Positions 7,542-15,964 of a stretch of DNA of 32,351 nucleotides are shown here, in pieces; position 1 is the first letter of the stretch; every line of letters begins with the position of its first letter. Below the pieces are notes generated by a model. That model had not been told where the DNA came from, ran no database searches, and saw only the letters and a program-made list of their open reading frames with translations. This stretch comes from Pelagibacteraceae bacterium. GTDB lineage: Bacteria; Pseudomonadota; Alphaproteobacteria; HIMB59; GCA-002718135. The position numbers and the translations under genes were made by a program. The DNA lies in assembly GCA_017639935.1 (NCBI GenBank), contig JAGFWP010000008.1:1-32351 (forward strand), given 5' to 3'.

Positions 7542-8219
7542 ATGCCCTCTCTTAAGACAAAAATAGATACCTGGATTTTTGATTTGGATAATACTCTTTA
7601 TTCAGCTGATAGTGGAATCTTCCAACAAGTTGGTGAATTAATGAGTAAGTTTGTAGCTAATCACCTCAGCATAGACATAAAAGAAGCAAAAAAAATACGA
7701 AGCGAGTATTACAGGCAATATGGGACCACCCTTCGCGGAATGATGGTTAACCATGGTGCTGATCCTGATGTATTTCTAAAAGAAGTTCACAAACTTGATT
7801 ATTCCATTGTTGGACCTGATCATAAGTTAAATCAAGAGTTAGCCAAACTTAAGGGCAGAAAAATAATTTATACCAATGCCAATCAACAGCATGTAAATGA
7901 CATCCTTGTTCAGCTAAAATTAACTGATATGTTTGATGATATGTTTGATATAAAAATGGCAGATTATGTTCCAAAGCCTGAAGTCAAACCTTATATGAAA
8001 TTTATTGAAAAATTTGACATTAATCCTGCTTGTTCAGCAATGTTTGATGATATAGCAAAGAATCTTGTTCCAGCAAAAAATGTAGGCTTTACCTCAGTTT
8101 GGATTGATGCTGGCTATGAGAACTTTATGGATGATATCGAAAGTTCAAAGAATTATTTAGATTATAAAACAAAAGATTTGTCCTTCTTCCTAGATGAAGT
8201 AAATACAGGAAAAATATGA
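7542..8219 (+). CDS. HAD-family hydrolase, pyrimidine 5'-nucleotidase type
   Basis: This is a phosphatase of the haloacid dehalogenase superfamily. Motif I is DLDNTLY (14-20), with the nucleophile Asp14 and acid/base Asp16. Motif II is probably the Thr in IIYTNA. The motif III lysine is in YVPKPEVKPY, and motif IV is MFDDIAKN. The spacing and the DNTLY / TNA / PKP pattern resemble the pyrimidine 5'-nucleotidase group (SDT1/Phm8-like), which dephosphorylates nucleoside monophosphates. The substrate here is unproven. Its stop overlaps the dapD start (ATGA). Neighbours of this type between argB and dapD are common in alphaproteobacteria, to my knowledge. Confidence 0.82.
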   Translation: MPSLKTKIDTWIFDLDNTLYSADSGIFQQVGELMSKFVANHLSIDIKEAKKIRSEYYRQYGTTLRGMMVNHGADPDVFLKEVHKLDYSIVGPDHKLNQELAKLKGRKIIYTNANQQHVNDILVQLKLTDMFDDMFDIKMADYVPKPEVKPYMKFIEKFDINPACSAMFDDIAKNLVPAKNVGFTSVWIDAGYENFMDDIESSKNYLDYKTKDLSFFLDEVNTGKI

Positions 8220-9046
8220 ATGAATTAGAAAGAATAATTAATGATGCTTGGGAAAATAAGGATCAAATCAATCAAAACTCTGAGGAATCAATAATAAATG
8301 CAATAAATCATATAATTGAAGATCTGGATCAAGGAAAAGTACGCGTAGCAGAAAAGATTAACGGAAAGTGGATTACTAACCAACATATTAAAAAAGCTAT
8401 AATGTTAAGTTTTAGAATCCATGGAATGGAGACTTTATCAGGACCTTATAGTTCTTGGTATGACAAAGCTCATCTAGTCAAAGGAAAAACTGCGGGATGG
8501 GTCAAAGAAGATTTTGAAAAAGCTGGTTTTAGAATGGTGCCTAATACGCCTGTAAGAAAAGGATCTTACATTGCTAATAATGTTGTTTTAATGCCATGCT
8601 TCATTAATATTGGCTCATATATTGGATCTGGCACTATGATGGACACATTTTCAAGAGCTGGATCTTGTTGCCAAATTGGTAAAAACTGCCACATATCAGC
8701 AGGCAGCGGAGTTGGAGGTGTTCTAGAACCAGCTCAAGCTCTTCCAACAATAATTGAAGACAATGTTTTTCTTGGAGCAATGTCAGAAGTCGTTGAAGGC
8801 GTAATTGTAGGTGAAGGATCAGTTCTTAGCATGGGTATGTTTATTGGACAATCAACAAAAATCGTTAACAGAAAAACCGGTGAGATTACATTTGGGGAAA
8901 TACCTCCTTATTCTGTTCTTGTACCTGGTTCTTTGCCAGATAAAAAAAATCCTATGGCACCCTCATTAAATTGTGCCGTTATAATTAAACAAGTCGATGA
9001 AAAAACAAGATCAAAAACTTCAATTAATGACCTTTTGCGAGATTAA
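8216..9046 (+). CDS. dapD: 2,3,4,5-tetrahydropyridine-2,6-dicarboxylate N-succinyltransferase
   Basis: DapD transfers succinyl from succinyl-CoA to tetrahydrodipicolinate in the succinylase route to meso-diaminopimelate and lysine. Its 276 residues match the family length. The N-terminal helical domain is followed by a left-handed beta-helix of hexapeptide repeats (NIGSYIGSGTMMDTFSRAGS, CQIGKNCHISAGSGVGG, VFLGAMSEVVEGVIVGEGSV). The C-terminal IPPYSVLVPGSLP segment is characteristic. The first base of the dapE start is shared with its stop (TAATG), so the two are translationally coupled. Confidence 0.97.
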   Translation: MNELERIINDAWENKDQINQNSEESIINAINHIIEDLDQGKVRVAEKINGKWITNQHIKKAIMLSFRIHGMETLSGPYSSWYDKAHLVKGKTAGWVKEDFEKAGFRMVPNTPVRKGSYIANNVVLMPCFINIGSYIGSGTMMDTFSRAGSCCQIGKNCHISAGSGVGGVLEPAQALPTIIEDNVFLGAMSEVVEGVIVGEGSVLSMGMFIGQSTKIVNRKTGEITFGEIPPYSVLVPGSLPDKKNPMAPSLNCAVIIKQVDEKTRSKTSINDLLRD

Positions 9047-10227
9047 TGAATAAGATTGATTTTGACTATGTAGCATTAACACAAGCCCTTGTTAAATGTC
9101 CCAGTGTAACACCATATGATGAAGGAGCCCTTCAAATTGTGGAGGAACATCTTAATAATTTAGGTTTTAATTGTACGAGACTTCCTTTTAGTGAAGACGG
9201 ATTTGATGATATAGATAATTTATTTGGAAAAATTGGTGAATCAGGAAAACATCTTGCGTTTGCCGGACACACTGATGTTGTTCCTCCTGGCAATGAAGAA
9301 TCTTGGAAATACCCCCCTTTTTCTGCAACTATCGCTGATGGAAAACTCTATGGAAGAGGTGCGGAGGATATGAAAGGCAGTGTAGCATGTTTCATATCTG
9401 CAACTAGTTCTTTTATAAAAAAATACAGTCATAATTTTGGAGGACAACTGTCGCTTATTATTACCGGTGATGAAGAAAAAGAAGCGGTTAATGGAACCAA
9501 AAAAATGATGGAATGGACAAAAAACAACAATATTGTTTTTAATCACTGCATTGTTGGAGAACCAACATCAAATAAAATTGTTGGCGACAAAATCAAAATT
9601 GGAAGACGTGGCTCTATTAACTTCTTTGTAACTGTTAAGGGAGTGCAAGGACATACTGCTAATTCTCAACGCGCTGAAAATCCAGCACATCTTTTAATTA
9701 TATTGCTTAATAATATTATTTCTAAACCTCTGGATGACGGTAACGAATTTTATTTACCAAGCTCATTACAAATTCCAACTTTTGACGTTGGTAACTCAGC
9801 TGCAAATGTAATTCCAGAATTTGCAAGAGCAACTGTAAATATTCGCTTTAACGATATTCACAGTGTTGAGAGTTTAACTAAATGGTTTCAAGATAATATT
9901 GATAAAGTATTTACAAATTTTCCTAAAGCTTCTTGTACATTCAGAACAGATCAGGTTGGTGAGTCTTATCTAACTAATCCAGGTCAACTATGTAGTTTGG
10001 TTTCAGCTGCAATCAAGGAAGTGTCCGGGAGGAACGGCAATCTCGAAATGGCCACAGATGGAGGGACATCTGATGCACGCTTTATAAAAAATTATTGTGA
10101 GGTTTTAGAACTGGGTCTTGTAAACAGAACGCTGCACCAGGTAAATGAAAATGTCAATCTTTCTGATTTGAAAGAATTACACGATATATATTTGCGTATT
10201 TTAGAAAATTATTTTGAAAAGAATTAA
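9046..10227 (+). CDS. dapE: Succinyl-diaminopimelate desuccinylase
   Basis: DapE removes succinate from N-succinyl-LL-diaminopimelate, a later step of the DapD pathway. It is a dinuclear-zinc M20 peptidase-family enzyme of 393 residues. Visible ligands and catalytic residues are His75 and Asp77 in GHTDVVPPG, Asp108 in GRGAEDMKGS, and Glu143-Glu144 in TGDEEKEAVNG. The GRRGS and VQGHTA segments mark the dimerisation domain. The last helical portion holds TDGGTSDARF and the late His in NRTLHQVNE. Its stop overlaps that of the convergent reductase by 3 bp, and no terminator hairpin is visible. Confidence 0.97.
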   Translation: MNKIDFDYVALTQALVKCPSVTPYDEGALQIVEEHLNNLGFNCTRLPFSEDGFDDIDNLFGKIGESGKHLAFAGHTDVVPPGNEESWKYPPFSATIADGKLYGRGAEDMKGSVACFISATSSFIKKYSHNFGGQLSLIITGDEEKEAVNGTKKMMEWTKNNNIVFNHCIVGEPTSNKIVGDKIKIGRRGSINFFVTVKGVQGHTANSQRAENPAHLLIILLNNIISKPLDDGNEFYLPSSLQIPTFDVGNSAANVIPEFARATVNIRFNDIHSVESLTKWFQDNIDKVFTNFPKASCTFRTDQVGESYLTNPGQLCSLVSAAIKEVSGRNGNLEMATDGGTSDARFIKNYCEVLELGLVNRTLHQVNENVNLSDLKELHDIYLRILENYFEKN

Positions 10228-11159
10228 TATCCTTTTAGTAAATTAACGTCATTTTTAATTTTTCCATTTTTTTTATATTTTTGATATTTTTTAAACATAT
10301 ATTTAACAGCCGTATCCACTACTGTAAGACTTCCAATATGCGGAGTAACAGTAACATTCGAAAACTTCCACAAAGGGCTTGATTTTGGAAGCGGCTCTTT
10401 CTCGAAAACATCAAGTGAGGCATAAAATTGTTTATATTTTTTTAAATGAGTCATTAGCGACTTTTCATAAAGTGTGGAACCTCTGCCAACATTTATTAAT
10501 AATGCTTTCTTTTTCATTTCTTGTAAGAAATTCCCATCAATCATATGGTGTGTTTCTGAAGTAGAGGGGAGAATGCATATCAACACATCACATTGTCGAA
10601 GAAATTTTTTTAAGCTAATTTTTTTATAAAAAACTGGAAAAGAATATTTAACATTTGGTTTTGAATTTTTAAAACCAATAATATTATATCCATATCGTTG
10701 CAATTGTTTGCCGACAAAAGAACCTAAATACCCGACTCCAAGAATACCAATAATCATATTGTTGTTGAGAGCGGGCTCATCATATTTATTCATCCATTTA
10801 TTTATTAATTGAGCTTCTTGAAATGATTTTAAATTTAATTGATAAAAAAGAATTTGTGATAAAACGTGATTGGCCATTCTCTCAGCCATAAAAGGATCCT
10901 TAAGTCGAATAATTGGCTGTCCACGATAACTTTTTAGCTCTGTAATATGATCAACGCCCGCTCCTAATGAAAATAGAATTTTCACATTACTCATTTTGCT
11001 TAGAGTATGATTGCTGATATTCCAAATAATGGCACATTCAATTTTAGATAAGTCAGGCTTGTCTTTTAAGATATAAATTTTTTTGTTTTTGAATTGCTTC
11101 TTAATAACCTCTAGCCATTCTTTGTTATTATGCCAAGGACAGTGAAATAAAATACTCAT
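10224..11159 (-). CDS. ghrA: D-2-hydroxyacid dehydrogenase, glyoxylate/hydroxypyruvate reductase A-like
   Basis: This is an NAD(P)H-dependent reductase of the D-isomer 2-hydroxyacid dehydrogenase family. The 311-residue protein has LFSLGAGVDHI in the substrate domain and the Rossmann loop GILGVGYLG. It has the catalytic Arg in INVGRGS, Glu in DVFEKEPLP and His in TPHIGSLT. The overall length and the SPLWKFSNVTVTPHIG ending resemble GhrA, which reduces glyoxylate and hydroxypyruvate. The true substrate is uncertain. It is the last gene of a five-gene minus-strand cluster, 35 bp after the glycosyltransferase. Confidence 0.85.
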   Translation of the reverse strand: MSILFHCPWHNNKEWLEVIKKQFKNKKIYILKDKPDLSKIECAIIWNISNHTLSKMSNVKILFSLGAGVDHITELKSYRGQPIIRLKDPFMAERMANHVLSQILFYQLNLKSFQEAQLINKWMNKYDEPALNNNMIIGILGVGYLGSFVGKQLQRYGYNIIGFKNSKPNVKYSFPVFYKKISLKKFLRQCDVLICILPSTSETHHMIDGNFLQEMKKKALLINVGRGSTLYEKSLMTHLKKYKQFYASLDVFEKEPLPKSSPLWKFSNVTVTPHIGSLTVVDTAVKYMFKKYQKYKKNGKIKNDVNLLKGY

Positions 11160-11194
11160 TAAAACTTAAAACAATTCATTCTATCAGCTAAATG

Positions 11195-12295
11195 CTAATT
11201 ATTTATTGCATTTAAATATTTGTTTGTCACGATGTCCCAATTGAAATCCTGTATGGCTCTTTTTTGTGCTTCATTTCCTAGTTGTTTTCTGTGATTAGGA
11301 TTAATTAATAATTCATGAATTGAATGAAAAAGATCATCAATATTATTTATAATTATGCCTGTTTTATTGTGCAAAACAGCTTCTTTAGACCCGCCAACGT
11401 TAGTTGCTATAGAAGGAATGCCAAAAAAAGCAGCCTCCAAATAAGCAATGCCAAATCCCTCAACAGATCTATTTTCACTCTCATCTAAGGTCGGCATAAC
11501 CATCAAGTCTGTGTGTTCAAATAAATATTTTTTTTGAGATTCATTCACTAAACCTACGAAAGATACATTTTTTTCAAGCGCATATTCTTTTACTAATCGT
11601 TGTAAATTTGACTTTTCTGAACCTGCTCCAGCAATTACATATTGAATTGAAGGAAAATCAAATGTTAATTTCTTGACAGCTTTTAAAATTACCATATGTC
11701 CTTTTCTTTTCTCCAATCGGGCCAAAGTAATCAAAACTGGACTGCCTTTTAAATCGATAAAGTTATCTGATTGTATTTGCCGAAGATCATTTGCGCCCGG
11801 ATAAACAAATTTTATATGATCTTTATTTGATATCAACTTCTTTACTAAGTTAGCGGTAAATTGTGAATTAGCAATAATTGAACTTGTGCTATTTAGAATT
11901 TTTGTAATGCGTTGTGTTTTTTTTGGATTATTAGATAAGAATTCATTTCCATGAGCTAAACATATTGTGGAAATATTTTTTTTATTTAATAAATCAATAC
12001 TTAACTCTAAGCTTTTCCATGTATCTGCTATTACCAACTTAACTTGATTGGATTCAATAAAGGGTTTTAATTCTCTAATTTTTTTTCTTCGACGAAAAAA
12101 TTTCAATCCACCTGTTCTTCTGACAATTATTTGATCCTTGCATTGGTTATCATATATAGCGTCATAAAAAAGATGGTGACTATCAGCAAAAACAACAATT
12201 TTTTCCTTTTTTCCCAGACCTAATGCCAAATTGCTAACTAAACTTTCTATTCCACCTAATCGACTTGGAAAACATTGCGTTAATATTATAATCAT
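11195..12295 (-). CDS. Glycosyltransferase family 4 (GT-B fold)
   Basis: This is a retaining GT-B glycosyltransferase of about 366 residues, likely cytosolic and acting on a membrane-linked or surface glycan. The N-terminal Rossmann domain has PSRLGGIESLVSNLALGL, with the glycine-rich loop. The C-terminal donor domain has ITLARLEKRKGH, VIAGAGSEKSNLQRL and the E-x7-E type motif EGFGIAYLEAAFFGIPSIAT followed by NVGGSKEAV. A nucleotide-sugar donor is expected, but neither sugar nor acceptor can be read from the sequence. It follows the pilin-like gene by 20 bp, so a link between glycosylation and that protein is possible but speculative. Confidence 0.88.
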   Translation of the reverse strand: MIIILTQCFPSRLGGIESLVSNLALGLGKKEKIVVFADSHHLFYDAIYDNQCKDQIIVRRTGGLKFFRRRKKIRELKPFIESNQVKLVIADTWKSLELSIDLLNKKNISTICLAHGNEFLSNNPKKTQRITKILNSTSSIIANSQFTANLVKKLISNKDHIKFVYPGANDLRQIQSDNFIDLKGSPVLITLARLEKRKGHMVILKAVKKLTFDFPSIQYVIAGAGSEKSNLQRLVKEYALEKNVSFVGLVNESQKKYLFEHTDLMVMPTLDESENRSVEGFGIAYLEAAFFGIPSIATNVGGSKEAVLHNKTGIIINNIDDLFHSIHELLINPNHRKQLGNEAQKRAIQDFNWDIVTNKYLNAINN

Positions 12296-12315
12296 TAATT
12301 TTTTCTAAAACTTAT

Positions 12316-12771
12316 TTAAAATGTTTTTTTTGTTTCAAGAAGTTTGCCATCATTTTCTAGCAAAGTAGTGATTTTCAATATATTTTGATTCTTATTTAGT
12401 ATAATATAATTTATACCAGGACTTAATGTGTTAGGCATTAATGAAACTTCAAAAACAGCATTTCCATTGTCATAAGGGTTTTTTAACTTAATCATATCAT
12501 TAAAAAATTTATCAGTTTGGTCATCAATAAAAATTGAACCGCAAGTTATGGTAACTCTATCATTCCATATCCATTCTTTTGATCCTTCTAAACAATTTAT
12601 TCTTTCGGCATCAATGATTGAAATAATTGTTAAATGATTTTCCCTTGTTGATTTGATCTTATAATTCTTTGTAAAATCAAGATAGGTTACAAATATAGTA
12701 GAAAACAATATAATGAATATAATAAAAATTATGGTTAATTCTGCCAATGTAATTTTTTTTTGTTTATCCAT
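12316..12771 (-). CDS. Small single-helix protein with type IV pilin-like N-terminus
   Basis: I do not recognise a named family. The 151-residue protein begins MDKQKKITLAELTIIFIIFI, a short basic segment running into one long hydrophobic helix. ITLAEL parallels the FTLIEL start of mature pilins, including the Glu5 equivalent, and the helix runs on into a polar alpha region (RENHLTIISIIDAE), as in pilins. The residue before the motif is Lys rather than Gly, so normal prepilin cleavage is doubtful. Two cysteines (NCLEG, TCGSI) flank a Trp-rich strand and could form a disulfide, and a KNPYD segment follows. It sits 11 bp after pepP and 20 bp before the glycosyltransferase. No other pilus genes are here. 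Confidence 0.6.
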   Translation of the reverse strand: MDKQKKITLAELTIIFIIFIILFSTIFVTYLDFTKNYKIKSTRENHLTIISIIDAERINCLEGSKEWIWNDRVTITCGSIFIDDQTDKFFNDMIKLKNPYDNGNAVFEVSLMPNTLSPGINYIILNKNQNILKITTLLENDGKLLETKKTF

Positions 12772-12782
12772 AATACTGACGT

Positions 12783-14537
12783 TTAACTGACCACAGGGCT
12801 AGTTACTTTTTTTAACCATTCTCTCTCCCCCACATCTAGTTTATCGCTAAGCTTTTCATAAACTTTTTGATGATAATTATTCAACCAAATAATTTCATCT
12901 GAAGATAATATATTAATATCGATTAAATCTATGTCAATGGGCGCCCAAGAGATAGTTTCAAATCCAAGTGTGATATCAGTTTTTTTGTATGCTACAATTA
13001 AATTTTCAGTGCGAATACCATATTCTTCCTTTTTGTAAAAACCAGGTTCATTGGATAGAATCATTCCTTCTCTTATTTCTCCATCACTTAGGCCCTGAGA
13101 CTTTGCAATTCGTTGCGGTCCTTCATGAACACTTAAAAAACTTCCAATACCATGTCCTGTTCCATGATCATAATCACAACCAATATCTTGCAGACTCTTT
13201 CTTGCCAAAGGGTCAAGTGTAGAGCCTTTTGTCTTGACTTCAAAAGTAGCTGAAGCAATGGCTATATGACCCTTTAATACCCTGGTAAAGCGATCTTTTT
13301 GTTCTTCAGTGGGTTCTCCTAAAATAATAGTTCGAGTGATGTCTGTTGTGCCATCAAGATATTGGGCGCCTGAATCAACAAGATAAATGCTGTTGTCCCT
13401 AAAAGTTAAATTGGTCTTATGAGTTACTCTGTAGTGCGGTAAGGCTGCATGCTCATCAATTGCAGAAATAGTGTCAAACGAGAGGGAATAAAATAGATCA
13501 TTATTTTGTCTCAGATCATATAAATAATCTGCTGCCTTGATTTCATCTGTTTTGTTAATATTCATTTCATTCTTCAGCCAATAAAGAAATCTGGTAATGC
13601 TTAATCCGTCTCGAATATTGGCATTTCTTGCGCCTGATAACTCAGTTGAATTTTTTTGCGCTTTTGGATAAACACATGGGTCCGGCAAATATTTTATGGA
13701 TAAATTGTTATCGTTGCATATTTTACTAAAATTATATACCGTTCTGTCCTCATCCATACCAATAACGCTATTATTATTAGTTATTAAATAATCTTCAATA
13801 TCGTTAAAAGAATGGAAATTAACAATGTCCTGCAGCTTTTTTTTAATACTTGTAATCTTGCCATCATCAACAAATAATTCAATTTTACCACTTCGAGGAA
13901 CAATGGCAAAAGATAGAATTAGAGGGATGTGCAAGATGTCATTGCCTCGTATGTTCAATAGCCAGGCAATAGAATCTAAAGAAGTCAGTATGTAATGATC
14001 TATGGATGATGATTTTAAAATTGATTGTAGATTGCCTAGTTTATCAATAGAAAATTTTCCAGCATATTTCTCTTTATGAATAAAAGCTTGAGATTGAGGA
14101 TATGAGGGTTGATCATTCCATAAATTATCAATTGGATTTTTTTCCAGATATTTAACAAATGATTTTTTTTTCTTTACCAATTCTTCTATTTTTTTTATTT
14201 CAGAAATTGAGTGAAGCGTAGGATCAATACCTATTCTGGAATTAATTTCAATATTGTTTTCTAAATATTTCCAATAATCTTTCAGATGCTCAATATCAAA
14301 ATACTGAGCGTCAACTTGCTTATGTGCCTGGAAAGTATAGCGTCCATCTATGAAGATGAAGGCCTTATTCTGTTGAATTATCGCTCGTCCTGCAGATCCT
14401 GAAAAGTTACTTATCCATTCCAAACGTTCAGCATATGGTGCTATATATTCATTCAGAAATTCATCAGTTCGATTAACAATAAGCAGGCTAATATTATTTT
14501 CTATCAAATAATTTTGTATTTTCTGTAAATTATTCAT
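12783..14537 (-). CDS. pepP: Aminopeptidase P family Xaa-Pro peptidase (M24)
   Basis: This cytosolic metallopeptidase removes N-terminal residues that precede proline. It has the long, three-domain XPNPEP1-like architecture: two creatinase-type N-terminal domains (about 5-130 and 150-295), the pita-bread M24 domain (about 305-525) and a C-terminal M24_C-like tail. The five metal ligands are visible as Asp in VDSGAQ, Asp in GTTDITRT, His in GHGIGSFLSVHEGP, and Glu in SNEPGFY and GIRTENL. The ORF-track start is a TTG; I choose the ATG two codons later (14537), which forms TAATG with the upstream dehydratase stop. It gives 584 residues. Confidence 0.92.
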   Translation of the reverse strand: MNNLQKIQNYLIENNISLLIVNRTDEFLNEYIAPYAERLEWISNFSGSAGRAIIQQNKAFIFIDGRYTFQAHKQVDAQYFDIEHLKDYWKYLENNIEINSRIGIDPTLHSISEIKKIEELVKKKKSFVKYLEKNPIDNLWNDQPSYPQSQAFIHKEKYAGKFSIDKLGNLQSILKSSSIDHYILTSLDSIAWLLNIRGNDILHIPLILSFAIVPRSGKIELFVDDGKITSIKKKLQDIVNFHSFNDIEDYLITNNNSVIGMDEDRTVYNFSKICNDNNLSIKYLPDPCVYPKAQKNSTELSGARNANIRDGLSITRFLYWLKNEMNINKTDEIKAADYLYDLRQNNDLFYSLSFDTISAIDEHAALPHYRVTHKTNLTFRDNSIYLVDSGAQYLDGTTDITRTIILGEPTEEQKDRFTRVLKGHIAIASATFEVKTKGSTLDPLARKSLQDIGCDYDHGTGHGIGSFLSVHEGPQRIAKSQGLSDGEIREGMILSNEPGFYKKEEYGIRTENLIVAYKKTDITLGFETISWAPIDIDLIDINILSSDEIIWLNNYHQKVYEKLSDKLDVGEREWLKKVTSPVVS

Positions 14538-15514
14538 TAACAATTTCTAACAATAGAAGAGAACAACTCATAGTCAATATTGCCTCCAGAAATCATTAGA
14601 ACAACATTTTTATTCTTCACATTTATTTTATTCGTTAGTAACGCAGTTGCTGCAACCGCTCCTCCAGGCTCGACAACAACTTTCATCTCCTCCGCTAATT
14701 CAACAATGGTTTTTTTAACTTCTTCATCGCTTACTGCCAATCCTCCATCAAGGGTAATTTGATTGATTGGAAACGTTACATCGCCAGGCTGAGGGGCCAA
14801 AAGTGCATCACAAATAGATTCTCCTGTTTCTTTATTCTTTACAATGAAGTTATTTTTTAGTGATAGTTGTGTATCATTAAATTTTTCAGGCTCAACGGCA
14901 AAATTTTTTATATTAGGAAATGCATATCTTAGATAAGTTGATGAACCAGCAATTAATCCTCCTCCCCCACAACAGCACAGATAAAGATCGGGTTGGATGT
15001 TTTTTAATCTTAGTTCCTCAGCAATCTCTTTTCCAACAGTTCCTTGGCCTGCGATGACATCTAGATCGTCATATGGTTTTATTATTTTTTTGTTTTCTTT
15101 GCGCGCAATCTCTGAAGCAATTTTTTCCCTGCTTTCATGCTTATAATCATAAAATATAATATCGGCGCCATATTTTTTTGTATTTTCTATTTTTATAGAT
15201 GGTGCATTTTTTGGCATAATAATAGTAGCCTGAACTCCGAATAAATTAGATGCATATGCTACAGCCTGAGCATGATTTCCAGATGAATAAGAAACTATGC
15301 CTCTTGATTTTTCTTCATTTGATAATTGTAAAATTTTATTGCTTGCTCCTCGCAATTTGAAAGAGCCGGTCCATTGGAGATTTTCTAACTTGAAATAAAC
15401 ATTGGCATTTGTTTTTTTATTTATTGTTTCACTGCTTATGAGGGGTGTTTTAATAATTAATGGAAAAATTCTTTCATGCGCTTTGTCAATCTCTTGTGGC
15501 GTTAATGCATCCAT
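14537..15514 (-). CDS. PLP-dependent serine/threonine dehydratase (fold type II)
   Basis: This enzyme likely deaminates threonine or serine to a 2-oxoacid, or acts as a serine racemase or threo-3-hydroxyaspartate lyase. These share one family and cannot be separated by eye. The 325-residue protein has the Schiff-base Lys53 in GSFKLRGA, the substrate loop SSGNHAQAVA and the phosphate-binding glycine run CCGGGGLIAGS. The last strands carry SGGNID. It lacks the C-terminal ACT-like domain of biosynthetic IlvA, which points to a catabolic or racemase-type enzyme. It is the first gene of the minus cluster and couples to pepP through TAATG. Confidence 0.85.
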   Translation of the reverse strand: MDALTPQEIDKAHERIFPLIIKTPLISSETINKKTNANVYFKLENLQWTGSFKLRGASNKILQLSNEEKSRGIVSYSSGNHAQAVAYASNLFGVQATIIMPKNAPSIKIENTKKYGADIIFYDYKHESREKIASEIARKENKKIIKPYDDLDVIAGQGTVGKEIAEELRLKNIQPDLYLCCCGGGGLIAGSSTYLRYAFPNIKNFAVEPEKFNDTQLSLKNNFIVKNKETGESICDALLAPQPGDVTFPINQITLDGGLAVSDEEVKKTIVELAEEMKVVVEPGGAVAATALLTNKINVKNKNVVLMISGGNIDYELFSSIVRNC

Positions 15515-15594
15515 AAAGTTCTTTTATGTCCCCATTCTATATATCTCAACAAGTTTTATTGAATATAGTCAAAAAAGAATATATTTCATTTAAT

Positions 15595-15864
15595 ATGAAT
15601 AATGAAAATATTACATCTCCTTGTATTAGTGTTTGTAAAAGCGATCCAGTAACAGATTATTGTTATGGTTGTGGAAGAACAGCTGAAGATAAAAAATTAT
15701 GGAAAAATCCTAATACATCCGATGAATGGAAAAAATCCAATCTTGAACTAACAAGAAACCGGTTGAATGGATGGCAACAAGAAGCATGGGATGAGTCATA
15801 TGCCCATAAAAAAAATACGGGAATATCACTGATTAAGAAAAAATTTCTTGAACAAAATAAATAA
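15595..15864 (+). CDS. DUF1289 domain protein, cysteine-rich
   Basis: This is a small protein of the DUF1289 family, common in proteobacteria and of unknown function. The core is TSPCISVCKSDPVTDYCYGC followed by GRT. Four cysteines (10, 14, 23 and 26 from my start) fit a metal-binding or Fe-S knuckle. Downstream, WKNPNTSDEWKK and a helix rich in Arg and Trp follow. The ORF track begins 23 codons earlier at 15526. I prefer the ATG at 15595 because the family domain begins right after it and the extra residues show no conservation pattern. No Shine-Dalgarno is clear at either start. It is divergent from the dehydratase gene. Confidence 0.83.
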   Translation: MNNENITSPCISVCKSDPVTDYCYGCGRTAEDKKLWKNPNTSDEWKKSNLELTRNRLNGWQQEAWDESYAHKKNTGISLIKKKFLEQNK

Positions 15865-15903
15865 ACTTTATTTAAAATATAATAATAAATTAAGGTAAAA
15901 AAT

Positions 15904-15931
15904 TTGTAACGAATCAAATATAGTATAGAAT
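15904..15931 (+). promoter_or_regulatory. Candidate promoter inside a spaced inverted repeat
   Basis: TTGTAA (15904-15909) and TAGAAT (15926-15931) are 16 bases apart, upstream of the small membrane protein gene. The pair lies inside an inverted repeat, AAGGTAA (15892-15898) and TTACCTT (15931-15937), whose arms bracket it. The arms could be an operator or form a weak stem. AT-rich sequence makes such matches common, so this is tentative. Confidence 0.3.
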
Positions 15932-15964
15932 TACCTTCTGCTAACTTTTAACTAGGTGGTTGAT

